Origin: Mycobacterium bourgelatii
GTDB taxonomy: Bacteria > Actinomycetota > Actinomycetes > Mycobacteriales > Mycobacteriaceae
Direction: 5' to 3'
Length of the DNA: 64,000 bases
Assembly (NCBI RefSeq): GCF_010723575.1
Contig: NZ_BLKZ01000001.1
Span: 3,596,001 to 3,660,000, forward strand
This document shows positions 8,556 to 16,887 of this stretch, piece by piece (position 1 is the stretch's first letter; each line of letters starts with the position of its first letter). The translations under genes and the position numbers were made by a program. Below the pieces are notes generated by a model. That model was not told the origin of the DNA, made no database searches, and saw only the letters and a list, made by a program, of their open reading frames with translations.

Positions 8556-9554
8556 ATGAACACATGCAGGGAGATCGCCGCGACACTGACCACGCCCGGC
8601 AAAGGCATCCTCGCCGCAGACGAGAGCATCGCGACCATGTCCGCACGGCTGGAAAAGGCAGGAGTCACCCCGACCGCGGACAGCCGGCGCACCTACCGCG
8701 AGATCCTCGCCAGCACGCCCGGCCTGTCCGACGGGGTGTCCGGGATCATCTTCTGCGAGGAAACCCTCACCCAGGTGTTCAGCGATGGTCGGCCGTTTGC
8801 TCAGGCGGTCCGCGACCTCGGCATGCTGCCCGGCATCAAGGTCGACACCGGTGCCAAGCCCTGCCCGGGCCTGGCCGGCGAAACGGTGACCGAGGGGCTG
8901 GACGGGTTGCCCGCCCGGCTGGCCCGGTACGCACAGATGGGCGCGGCATTCGCCAAGTGGCGGGCGGTGTTCACCATCACCGAAACGACTCCGACCTGGG
9001 CAGCGATGGCCTGCAACGCCAACGCCCTGGCGCGCTACGCGGCCGCCTGCCAGGAGGCCGGCCTGGTGCCGATCGTCGAACCCGAGGTGCTGATGACCGG
9101 CTCACACAGCATCGCGCGCTGCGCGGAGGTGACCGCCAGCGTGCACGCCGCGGTGCGTCAGCAGCTGAGTTTGCTACGCGTCGATCTAGCCGGCATCGTC
9201 CTCAAACCCAACATGGTGATCGAAGGCGAAGACCACGCGATTCAGGCCGACGCCGAGCAGGTCGCCGAGGCCACCGTCTCGGTGCTGCGGGCCTGGCCCG
9301 CGGAGTTGGCCGGGGTCGCGTTCCTGTCCGGCGGACAATCGCCGCGGCGGGCGACGGCAAACCTCACCGCGTTGCAGGCACACCGCACGCCCTGGCCGTT
9401 GACGTTCTCCTTCGGCCGGGCCCTGGTGTCGCCCGCGTTGCAGGCGTGGCGCGGCGACGAGACGCGGGTGGGCGCCGCGCAGGAAGCCCTGGCCACTCAC
9501 GTGGCCGCCAACGCGGCCGCCCTGCGCCTGCGCGGCGAGCTTCAGCCCGCCTGA
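8556..9554 (+). CDS. Class I fructose-bisphosphate aldolase
   Basis: This protein of about 332 residues is a Schiff-base (class I) aldolase that joins or cleaves dihydroxyacetone phosphate and aldoses. The family motifs are visible: GKGILAADES near the N-terminus, GIKVDTGAKP, IVEPEVL, and the Schiff-base lysine in IVLKPNMV. Most mycobacteria rely on class II aldolase. Next to RuBisCO, this enzyme would serve the sugar-rearrangement stage of the Calvin cycle (fructose- and sedoheptulose-bisphosphate formation). The ATG at 8556 was chosen, though a GTG at 8547 is also possible. It is transcribed alone and divergently from cbbL. Confidence 0.93.
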   Translation: MNTCREIAATLTTPGKGILAADESIATMSARLEKAGVTPTADSRRTYREILASTPGLSDGVSGIIFCEETLTQVFSDGRPFAQAVRDLGMLPGIKVDTGAKPCPGLAGETVTEGLDGLPARLARYAQMGAAFAKWRAVFTITETTPTWAAMACNANALARYAAACQEAGLVPIVEPEVLMTGSHSIARCAEVTASVHAAVRQQLSLLRVDLAGIVLKPNMVIEGEDHAIQADAEQVAEATVSVLRAWPAELAGVAFLSGGQSPRRATANLTALQAHRTPWPLTFSFGRALVSPALQAWRGDETRVGAAQEALATHVAANAAALRLRGELQPA

Positions 9555-10741
9555 CCGACGCCCGCGGTCAGCGGCACGGTCACCGTGACCGTGGTTCCCG
9601 CTCCGGGCGCCGACCGCACGACCAGCCGACCGCCCACCAGCTCCGCGCGCTCTGTCATCGACAGCATGCCGTAGCTGGTGGGCGCCCGGTCGGCCGAGCT
9701 CCCGTCGAAGCCGATTCCGTCGTCGGAGACCTCGAGAAGCACCTGGCCGCCGCCGACGGCGAAACGCAGCTTGGCGGTCAGCGCCCGCGAGTGCTTGACG
9801 ACGTTCTGCAGGCACTCCTGGGCGATCCGGTAGAGCGCCACCTCGACATGCTCGGACAGCCGGTCATCGGCCAGCTCCAGGTCGAGGTCCACCTCCGGAA
9901 TGGTGGCCGCCAGGCTGGCCAGGCCGCCCGCGAGACCCAGATCGTCCAGGACGGGTGGGCGCAGCCCGCTGATCGCCGATCGCGCTTCGGCCAACGTGAG
10001 GTCGACGAGGTCGCGGGCCTTTTCGAGTTGTTCGGTGGCCTCGGCGGCGTCGTCGATCTCCACCGCACGGGCCGCGGCGTCCAGCCGGTAGCTCAGGCTG
10101 ACCAGGCGCTGCGAGATGCCGTCGTGAATGTCGCCGGCCAACCGTCGGCGCTCGGATTCCTGCGCGGCGATCACCTGTTCGGCGAAATCCCCATGCACCC
10201 GTTCCCGCATCGCCAACTGCCGATGCACCCGGGCCTGATCCAGCGCGCCGGCGGTCAGTCTGCCGATCGCCAGCAGCAGCTGGATGTCGCGATCGGTGAA
10301 TTCGCGGCGTTGCACGGTGTGGACATTGAGCACCCCGACCAGTCGGCCCGGCCCGGTTTCCATGGGAACCGACGCCATCGACGTGAAGTCGGAGCCGCGC
10401 AGCGCGGCGATCGGTACGTACCGCGGGTCGTCGTCCTTGTCGCTGGTGATGACGACCGGCTCGCGATGTCGGGCGACCCATCCGGAGACGCCTTCACCCA
10501 GTTGCAGCTGCACCTGGCCGATGTGTTCGTCGAACGGCGGTGTGGCACCGGCCAGGGTCAGCGATCCGCCGGAGTCGTCGAGCACATGCACGAAGCAGAC
10601 GTCGGCCGGGGTGGCCGCGGTGATGAGGCGAGCCACCGCGGCGGCCACCGGCTCGACGCCCGGTCCGCTCTGCGTGGCAGCCACGATGTCGAGCAACAGA
10701 GCGACCTCGCGGTCGGCGTCGACCAGGCCGCGCACGGTCAC
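9542..10741 (-). CDS. GAF-domain sensor histidine kinase, NarX/DegS-like
   Basis: This 399-residue soluble kinase has one GAF domain (about residues 20-170), a HisKA_3 dimerisation domain with the phosphoacceptor H206 in RRLAGDIHDGIS, and a C-terminal HATPase domain with DDGIGFDG as the G1 box. It lacks membrane segments, so it should read an intracellular signal, possibly redox or a small ligand bound by GAF. Its start overlaps the stop of the response-regulator gene by 4 nt, so the pair is one operon. Its 3' end overlaps the aldolase gene by 13 bp, tail to tail. Confidence 0.93.
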   Translation of the reverse strand: MTVRGLVDADREVALLLDIVAATQSGPGVEPVAAAVARLITAATPADVCFVHVLDDSGGSLTLAGATPPFDEHIGQVQLQLGEGVSGWVARHREPVVITSDKDDDPRYVPIAALRGSDFTSMASVPMETGPGRLVGVLNVHTVQRREFTDRDIQLLLAIGRLTAGALDQARVHRQLAMRERVHGDFAEQVIAAQESERRRLAGDIHDGISQRLVSLSYRLDAAARAVEIDDAAEATEQLEKARDLVDLTLAEARSAISGLRPPVLDDLGLAGGLASLAATIPEVDLDLELADDRLSEHVEVALYRIAQECLQNVVKHSRALTAKLRFAVGGGQVLLEVSDDGIGFDGSSADRAPTSYGMLSMTERAELVGGRLVVRSAPGAGTTVTVTVPLTAGVGQAG

Positions 10742-11406
10742 TGGTAGATGCCCTCGCGCAACGCGACGGCCACGGCCGCGGTGCGGTCGGCGACGCCGAG
10801 CTTGCGATAGATGGAACGCAGGTGGCTCTTCACGGTCTCGTCGCCGATGACGAGTTTGCTGGCGATGCCTCGATTGGACAGGCCGGCCACCACGAACGAC
10901 AGGATTTCACTCTCCCGTTGGCTCAGGCCCTGCCGCGCTCCGGGCCAGAACTCGTCGCGCTGCAGGCGGGCCGCGGTGTCGGCGGCACGGGCGGCCAGGC
11001 CGGCGTCGATGGCCCTCGAGCCGCCTTGCACGTACTCGAGTTGGCGCACCAGTTCGTCGCTGCTGATGCCCTTCAGCAGGTAGCCGGAGGCCCCGACCCG
11101 CAGCGCCTGAAACAGGTATTGCTCGTCCTCGTAGACCGACAGCAGGATCACCTTGCAGGCGGGATGCCGCTCGCGGATCTCGCGGCACAGGTCCAGCCCG
11201 CTGGCGCCCTGCATCCGTACGTCGCACAGCACGATGTCGGGTTCCAGGCTCGCGATGATCGAGAGTGCATTTTCGGCGCCTACGGCTTGTCCGACGACCC
11301 GTACCCGATTTTTAAAGGACGCAAGCATCGCTTTAAGACCCTCGATGACCATTTCATGGTCGTCGACTAATACCACTCGAACGGGTGGCGCCGCGGTAAC
11401 CGCCAT
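10738..11406 (-). CDS. NarL/FixJ-family response regulator
   Basis: This protein of about 222 residues has a receiver domain (residues 8-125) with the acidic pair DDH, the phosphorylation site in VLCDVRM (D62) and the conserved lysine in YLLKGIS. A C-terminal LuxR-type helix-turn-helix follows (SQRESEILSFVVAGLSNRGI, then VKSHLRSIYRKLG). Two consecutive ATG codons (11409 and 11406) could serve as start. It precedes its kinase in an operon and diverges from rpe-tkt. Control of the carbon-fixation and hydrogenase genes around it is suggested only by position. Confidence 0.94.
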   Translation of the reverse strand: MAVTAAPPVRVVLVDDHEMVIEGLKAMLASFKNRVRVVGQAVGAENALSIIASLEPDIVLCDVRMQGASGLDLCREIRERHPACKVILLSVYEDEQYLFQALRVGASGYLLKGISSDELVRQLEYVQGGSRAIDAGLAARAADTAARLQRDEFWPGARQGLSQRESEILSFVVAGLSNRGIASKLVIGDETVKSHLRSIYRKLGVADRTAAVAVALREGIYQ

Positions 11407-11566
11407 CATGTTTTCTCACGATAACGGCGGAGCCGAATAACGTCACGTCATTTTCGTTGCCGATAAATCCGCATCCGGCACACCCTGATTTTCCCCACGC
11501 TGGGGGATACGTCGTGGCGGCCGATCGCCCTACCTTGAGCGGCAATGAAATTGAGGAGGTGGCTTG

Positions 11567-12277
11567 GTGACACCAATTCTGGTCGCATCGGTGCTGCCGG
11601 CGGACTTCGCCGAACTCGGCCGTGACGTCGCCGAGATCGAGCGCGCCGGCGTCGACCGGATTCAGTGGGACGTCATGGACGGCCGGTTCGTGCCCAATCT
11701 GACCTTCGGGCCTGACGTGATCGCGTCCTGCCGCGGCCGGGTGTCGATGGGGTTCGAGGCGCACCTGATGGTCGAGGACCCCGACCCGATGCTGCCCCGC
11801 TGGGTCGAGGCCGGCTGCGACATCGTGATCGTGCACGCCGAAGCATGTCGGCACCTACATCGCACGTTGTCGAGCATCCGTGACCTCGGGGCCCGCGCCG
11901 GCGTGGCGCTCAACCCGGCCACTCCCCTGGCCGCCGTCGCCGACGTGCTCGACATCACCGATCTACTGCTGATCATGACGGTCAACCCGGGCTTCGGCGG
12001 TCAGCGATATCTGGCCAGCATGGAATCCAAGATCGCCGCCGCCCGGGCCGAAATCGACAGGCGCGGCATGGATATCGAGCTTGAGGTGGACGGGGGTATC
12101 GGTCCGCTCACCATCCCCGGTGCCGCCGCGGCCGGGGCTGACGTGTTCTGCGCCGGGTCAGCGCTGTTCGGCGGAACGAACATGACGGAACGGGCTGACG
12201 CATTGCGCACTGCTGCCACGGTTGCCACAGCTGCCGCTGCTACCCACGAGATCAACGGAAGGCTGGTGACGCGATGA
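11567..12277 (+). CDS. rpe: Ribulose-phosphate 3-epimerase
   Basis: This 236-residue TIM-barrel enzyme interconverts ribulose-5-phosphate and xylulose-5-phosphate. The metal and catalytic segments WDVMDGRFVPNLTFG, AHLMVEDP, VNPGFGGQ and EVDGGIG are intact. The GTG at 11567 is preferred because a GAGGAGG ribosome site at 11553-11559 lies 7 nt upstream. A TTG at 11564 is too close to that site. Its stop codon overlaps the transketolase ATG (ATGA). It is probably a second, pathway-dedicated copy, since mycobacteria also have a housekeeping rpe elsewhere (general knowledge, not visible here). Confidence 0.94.
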   Translation: MTPILVASVLPADFAELGRDVAEIERAGVDRIQWDVMDGRFVPNLTFGPDVIASCRGRVSMGFEAHLMVEDPDPMLPRWVEAGCDIVIVHAEACRHLHRTLSSIRDLGARAGVALNPATPLAAVADVLDITDLLLIMTVNPGFGGQRYLASMESKIAAARAEIDRRGMDIELEVDGGIGPLTIPGAAAAGADVFCAGSALFGGTNMTERADALRTAATVATAAAATHEINGRLVTR

Positions 12278-14301
12278 CCATCGCGCCGAGTGCAAGTGAA
12301 ATATCAACCCGGACGGATGAATTGGACCGTCTGGCCATCAACACTTTGCGGTTCCTCGCCGCTGACGGCGTGCAAGCCGCCAACAGCGGGCACCCAGGAC
12401 TGCCGCTGGGCACCAGTGCCATCGCCTGGACCCTGTGGTCCCGGCACCTGCGCCACAACGGCGACCCGAATTGGCCGGACCGCGACCGCTTCGTGCTGTC
12501 CGCCGGGCACGGGTCGATGCTGCTCTACGCCCTGCTGCACGTCTTCGGCTACGACATGCCGATCCGCGAGCTGCGCAGGTTCCGTCAGCTGGGTTCGCTG
12601 ACTCCGGGTCACCCCGAATACGGCCATACCCCCGGCGTCGAGACCACCACAGGTCCACTGGGACAAGGGATTGCGAACGCCGTCGGCATGGCGCTGGCGG
12701 AGCGGATGCTGGCCGCCCGGTGCAACACCGAAGAACACACCGTCGTCGACCACCGCACCTGGGTACTTGCCGGCGACGGCGACCTGATGGAGGGCATCAG
12801 CCACGAGGCCGCCTCGCTGGCCGGGCGGCTCGGTCTGGACCGGCTCATCGTCATTTTCGACGACAACGACATCACCATCGACGGCCCGGCATCGCAGAGT
12901 TGCGCCGACGACGTCGAGGCACGGTTTGCGGCCTACGGCTGGCGGGTGCTGAGCGTCGAGGACGGCAACGACGTGCCGGCCCTGGACCGTGCGTTCACCG
13001 ATGCCTCGTACGGCGACGGCAGGCCCGTCTTCATCCGGGTGCGCACCACGATCGGCTTCGGCGCGCCCGGTGTGGAGGGCACTCCGAAAGCCCATGGCAG
13101 CCCGCTCGGTCCAGAGGTGCTCAATGCCATGCGCGCGCGGCTGGACTGGCCCGACGAACACTTCCACGTGCCGCTCGCGGTCAGCGCGGCCGCGGCCGTT
13201 GCCGTCGCCCGCGGCACCGCCGAATACAACCGCTGGGTGCAAACGCACGCCGAGTGGCAGGCCGCGAATCCGCAGCTGTCGATGGACTTCCCGCTGGACG
13301 CGGTTCCCACCGTCGACGACCTGTCGGTGTTGACCCCGCTGGCCGATGACGCCGCTCCCGGTGGAAAGTCCGCGACGCGCAAGGCATCTGGTGCCGCGTT
13401 GCACGCCCTGGCCTCGGTCTACCCGGGATTGGTCGGCGGATCGGCCGACCTGGCCGCCTCCACCAACACCGCCATCCCCGGCGGCGACGTCCGGCCTGGC
13501 GACTTCAGCGGCCGCACCATCCATTTCGGTATCCGCGAGCACGCGATGGCCGCGGTGCTGAACGGCATTGCGCTGCATGGCGGGTTACGCCCGTTCGGCA
13601 GCACCTTCCTCGTGTTCGCCGACTACCTGCGCCCCGCCTTGCGGCTGTCCGCACTGATGAAACTGCCCGTGGTGTATGTGTTCACCCACGATTCGGTGTA
13701 TGTCGGCGAGGATGGCCCGACGCATCAGCCGATCGAACAGCTGGAATCGTTGCGTCTGATCCCGGGTCTCACCGTGCTGCGGCCGGGCGATGCCGCCGAG
13801 ACGGCACTGGCGTGGCAACTGGCGGCCGCAAACACCGACGGCCCGACGGCGTTGGTGCTGAGCCGGCAAGACCTGCCGGTGCTCGGCGGTGCCGGACTGG
13901 ACGACGTCCGCCACTACGGCATGCGCGTGGTCCGGCCGGTGGCCGACACCGCGCACGTGATGCTGGCGGCCAGCGGCTCGGAGGTCGCGCTCGCGCTCGA
14001 AGCGGCCGACATGCTCGGTGCACGCGGCATATCCGCTCTGGTGGTCTCGGTGATGTGGCGGGAGCGGATCGCGGCCGCGCTGGACACCGACGGCACCGCC
14101 CTGCCCGGTCTGCCGGTGGTGTGGATCGAAGCGGGGGTGACGACCGGCTGGCGGGCATTGGCGCGGCCATTCGACACGGTGGTCGGCATCGAACGCTTCG
14201 GTGTGAGCGGACCGGGACCTGAGGTGGCCGCGCATCTGGGCCTGACCCCGGCGGCGGTCGCCAACGCGGCGCTGCGCAGCATCGCGCTGGCCTCGAAATG
14301 A
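12274..14301 (+). CDS. tkt: Transketolase
   Basis: This 675-residue thiamine-diphosphate enzyme moves two-carbon units between sugar phosphates in the Calvin and pentose-phosphate cycles. It has the N-terminal substrate motif SGHPGLPLG, the ThDP/Mg motif GDGDLMEGISHEA, the catalytic glutamate in HFGIREHAM, and the DSVYVGEDGPTHQP segment. The length is typical of full bacterial transketolases. It is translationally coupled to rpe. Together with rpe, the class I aldolase and RuBisCO it supplies part of the regenerative phase of the Calvin cycle. Confidence 0.95.
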   Translation: MTIAPSASEISTRTDELDRLAINTLRFLAADGVQAANSGHPGLPLGTSAIAWTLWSRHLRHNGDPNWPDRDRFVLSAGHGSMLLYALLHVFGYDMPIRELRRFRQLGSLTPGHPEYGHTPGVETTTGPLGQGIANAVGMALAERMLAARCNTEEHTVVDHRTWVLAGDGDLMEGISHEAASLAGRLGLDRLIVIFDDNDITIDGPASQSCADDVEARFAAYGWRVLSVEDGNDVPALDRAFTDASYGDGRPVFIRVRTTIGFGAPGVEGTPKAHGSPLGPEVLNAMRARLDWPDEHFHVPLAVSAAAAVAVARGTAEYNRWVQTHAEWQAANPQLSMDFPLDAVPTVDDLSVLTPLADDAAPGGKSATRKASGAALHALASVYPGLVGGSADLAASTNTAIPGGDVRPGDFSGRTIHFGIREHAMAAVLNGIALHGGLRPFGSTFLVFADYLRPALRLSALMKLPVVYVFTHDSVYVGEDGPTHQPIEQLESLRLIPGLTVLRPGDAAETALAWQLAAANTDGPTALVLSRQDLPVLGGAGLDDVRHYGMRVVRPVADTAHVMLAASGSEVALALEAADMLGARGISALVVSVMWRERIAAALDTDGTALPGLPVVWIEAGVTTGWRALARPFDTVVGIERFGVSGPGPEVAAHLGLTPAAVANAALRSIALASK

Positions 14302-14319
14302 CGCGACGGGTTGGCCGGG

Positions 14320-15696
14320 TTAGCCGGGATCGTCATCGCGGGGTTGCAGTTCCCGTTCCGGGTGGTGCATGCAGTTGACGCGGGGTCGCCCGTGGTCGAG
14401 ATGCTCGGGAGGAATCCACTCGGTGTAGCCGTGGGCGTTTCTGCGAGTCACATACTTTCGCAGTTCGACCATGCGGTTATCCGGCCCGCACGCCAGGGTG
14501 AGTTCGTCGATGTGCGTGCGGCGGTTGGTCATCCAGCCCTCCAGGTGGTGTACCTGGGTGTAGTAGCCGGGGACGGTGCAGCCGGGGCGGGTGCAGCCGC
14601 GATCTCGGCCAAGCAATACCAGACGCTGCTCGGGGGAGGCCAGCCGCTTGCTGTGGTAGAGCGCGAGTGTCTTGTCTTCGTCGAAGATCGCCAGGTACGG
14701 GTGCGAGGGTGAGGCCAGGGCGATGACCTCGTTCATCGACAGCAAGGTTCCTCCGGCGGTCAACCCCCGCCCGGCGCCGGCTTCCAGCTCGGCGAGGGTG
14801 GTGGTGATGATGATCGACGTCGGCAACCCGTGGTGCTGGCCCAGGGTTTCCGACCTCAGCACCACACGCAGGGCGGTCTGCACGGCGTCATGGTTACGTT
14901 GGGCCCGGTTGCGCGAGTCGCGGTCGACCGCCTCGGCCGAAGCGCGGCCGTCGATCACCGGGTTCTCATCCGCGGGATTGCACATGCCCGGAGCGGCCAG
15001 CTTCGCCAGCACCGGCTCGATAATGGCCCGGAATTGCGCGGTGATCTTTCCGCTGATCTTGGACAACCCGTCGGACTGCTGGTTACCCAGGCTGATACCA
15101 CGGGCGCTGTTCTTGTGGGCCTCCTGGGCTTCCGGTTGGAAGTCTCCGTCGGGCTTGAGGCAGTCCTTGAAAACCCGTGCGTAGTTCGCCAATTCGTCGG
15201 GGCGGAATCCGGTGGCGACCAGGACCAGTTTGTGTTCGGCGTCCTCGCGGGTGGCGGCGTCGACGCGCTCGGGCAGCTTGGCGAAGAACTTGCGGATCAC
15301 GCTGATCTGTTGACTGTCGAGGTGTCCTTCGCGTTCAGCCTCGGCGGTCGCCGCGAATAGCGGTGGCAACGGTTCGCCGGTGAGGGCGCGTCGCGGGCCT
15401 AGGTCGGCGGCTTCCGCGATGCGTTGGCTGGCTTCGCCTTTGGTGATCCGTAACCGGTCGGCCAACGCCTGTCTTAACGTGCCACCCAATTCCTCGCAGG
15501 TTGCTTGAGCCGCGAGCTGGTTGACCATCCCGTGCCCGGGCACCCGCAGCTTGCGCACGATACGTTCCAGGCTTTCCCTGGCGCGTAATAACTCCGCGGT
15601 GGTTTGTGACTCATAGGTCAACTCGCACATGCGATCCGCGAGGGCATCCAGCCCGCCGAGGATCTCGGCGATATCCTCGCTTGTGCCAGTTGACAT
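14320..15696 (-). CDS. DUF222/HNH endonuclease domain protein, 13E12-repeat family
   Basis: This 458-residue protein has a DUF222 N-terminal region and an HNH-nuclease-like C-terminal module with a Cys pair (GCTRPGCTVPG) and HH in TQVHHLEGW. It matches the architecture of the multicopy REP13E12-family proteins of mycobacteria, whose repeats include attachment sites for prophages such as phiRv1. The biological role is not known. It sits between tkt and hypE, separating the Calvin-cycle genes from the hydrogenase maturation genes. The reading frame is intact. Confidence 0.85.
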   Translation of the reverse strand: MSTGTSEDIAEILGGLDALADRMCELTYESQTTAELLRARESLERIVRKLRVPGHGMVNQLAAQATCEELGGTLRQALADRLRITKGEASQRIAEAADLGPRRALTGEPLPPLFAATAEAEREGHLDSQQISVIRKFFAKLPERVDAATREDAEHKLVLVATGFRPDELANYARVFKDCLKPDGDFQPEAQEAHKNSARGISLGNQQSDGLSKISGKITAQFRAIIEPVLAKLAAPGMCNPADENPVIDGRASAEAVDRDSRNRAQRNHDAVQTALRVVLRSETLGQHHGLPTSIIITTTLAELEAGAGRGLTAGGTLLSMNEVIALASPSHPYLAIFDEDKTLALYHSKRLASPEQRLVLLGRDRGCTRPGCTVPGYYTQVHHLEGWMTNRRTHIDELTLACGPDNRMVELRKYVTRRNAHGYTEWIPPEHLDHGRPRVNCMHHPERELQPRDDDPG

Positions 15697-15722
15697 ACCC
15701 CAAGTTTACGAAGGGGGACTGA

Positions 15723-15761
15723 CAAGTTATGCGGTTCGCAAGACCAAGCGGCACAAGTTAT
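15723..15761. repeat. Short direct repeats upstream of the HNH gene
   Basis: The 9-mer ACAAGTTAT occurs at 15723-15731 and at 15753-15761, 30 bp apart. It lies just upstream of the HNH gene start on the minus strand. This AT-rich patch stands out from its surroundings and could be part of the promoter or a recombination-related sequence. Confidence 0.4.
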
Positions 15762-15764
15762 TTG

Positions 15765-15799
15765 GCTAGCGCACAGTGTGCTAGCGCATGCGCTAGCAC
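15765..15799. repeat. Nested palindromes between hypE and the HNH gene
   Basis: A perfect 22-bp palindrome centred on GCGCATGCGC occupies 15778-15799. An overlapping near-palindrome, with GCTAGC at both ends, spans 15765-15785. Three GCTAGC-type units therefore lie within 35 bp. The arrangement could be an operator, a recombination site or a hairpin ending hypE transcription. There is no T-run that would make it a clear terminator. Confidence 0.5.
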
Positions 15800-15819
15800 G
15801 ATCCGGGCACGCGGTGTGC

Positions 15820-16887
15820 TCAGCAGATCCGTGGAAGTTGTTCACCTAGTTGGCGTTCGATGACCTGGGTGGTACCGAACGGTGTCTTCCCCACCACCAT
15901 CCCGGGATGCTCGGCCACCACCCGCCCGATGAAGGCGGCGTCGGCCCCCTCGGGCCGCGACCGCATGGCCTCCAGCACCGCCTCGCTGTGCGACGGGTCG
16001 ACGAACGCAACCATCTTGCCCTCGTTGGCCACCTGCAGCGGGTCCAGTCCGAGGAACGAGCACGCCGACGAAACCGTCTCGGGCACCGGAATTTTCGCTA
16101 TGTCGAGTTCGATGCCCACCGTCGCGGCACGGGCGATCTCGACGACGGATGCCACCAGGCCGCCCCGCGTCGGGTCACGCAGCGCATGCACGGCCGCGCC
16201 GGCGGCGTCCAGCATTGCCGCCACCATCCGGTGCAGTGGGGCGCTGTCGGACGTGACGACGGTGCCGAAGTCGATGCCCTCGCGCACACTCATGATGGCC
16301 ACGCCGTGTTCGCCGAGGTTGCCGGAGACGAGGATATGGTCGCCGGGGCGCGCCCGCTCCGGCCCGATGTGCACACCGGCGGGAACCACGCCCACGCCAG
16401 CCGTGTTGATGAAAAGCTGGTCCGCACCACCCTTGGCGACCACCTTGGTGTCGCCGGTGACGATCCCGACCCCGGCGTTGGCGGCGGCCTTGCCCATGGT
16501 TTCGGCGACCGTGCCGAGCACCTCCAGCTCGAGCCCTTCTTCCAGGATGAACCCGGCGGTCAGCGCGACCGGTTGGGCTCCGCTACAAGCCAAGTCGTTG
16601 ATCGTGCCGTTGACCGCCAGGTCTCCGATGTTGCCGCCGGGGAAGAACAGCGGTTGCACCACATAGGAATCGGTGGTCAGCGCGACCCGTCCACCCTCGA
16701 CGTCGAGTAACGCCGAATCGCGGGCCGGGCCGCTGGCGCCGCCGAACGCGGGCAGGAACAGGTTTTCGATCAGTTCCTCCGAGAGCACGCCGCCGCCGCC
16801 GTGACCGAGGACGATGCGCTTCGTCTCACGCAGCGGCAGCGGACAGACCCAATCGGCCGGATCGATGGCGACGGGCGGCTCAGGCAT
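15820..16887 (-). CDS. hypE: Hydrogenase maturation protein HypE
   Basis: This 355-residue protein is of the AIR-synthase/PurM fold. HypE dehydrates the S-carbamoyl group received from HypF to thiocyanate on its C-terminal cysteine and passes the cyanide to iron on HypCD. The essential C-terminal sequence PRIC is present, with Cys as the last residue. The N-terminal glycine-rich HGGGG motif and the ATP-binding GDTKVV segment are also visible. The start overlaps hypD by 8 nt. It is the last gene of hypF-hypC-hypD-hypE. Confidence 0.97.
   Translation of the reverse strand: MPEPPVAIDPADWVCPLPLRETKRIVLGHGGGGVLSEELIENLFLPAFGGASGPARDSALLDVEGGRVALTTDSYVVQPLFFPGGNIGDLAVNGTINDLACSGAQPVALTAGFILEEGLELEVLGTVAETMGKAAANAGVGIVTGDTKVVAKGGADQLFINTAGVGVVPAGVHIGPERARPGDHILVSGNLGEHGVAIMSVREGIDFGTVVTSDSAPLHRMVAAMLDAAGAAVHALRDPTRGGLVASVVEIARAATVGIELDIAKIPVPETVSSACSFLGLDPLQVANEGKMVAFVDPSHSEAVLEAMRSRPEGADAAFIGRVVAEHPGMVVGKTPFGTTQVIERQLGEQLPRIC

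Noticed and set aside
8516..10747. A 743-codon open frame on the plus strand across the aldolase and kinase genes
   Set aside because: It is a GC-rich shadow: the aldolase in the next frame and the kinase on the other strand have clear family motifs, and this frame has none.
14320..15696. HNH protein as an intact homing endonuclease or insertion sequence
   Set aside because: No inverted terminal repeats, target duplication or intein context is seen. The DUF222-HNH layout fits the 13E12-repeat family.
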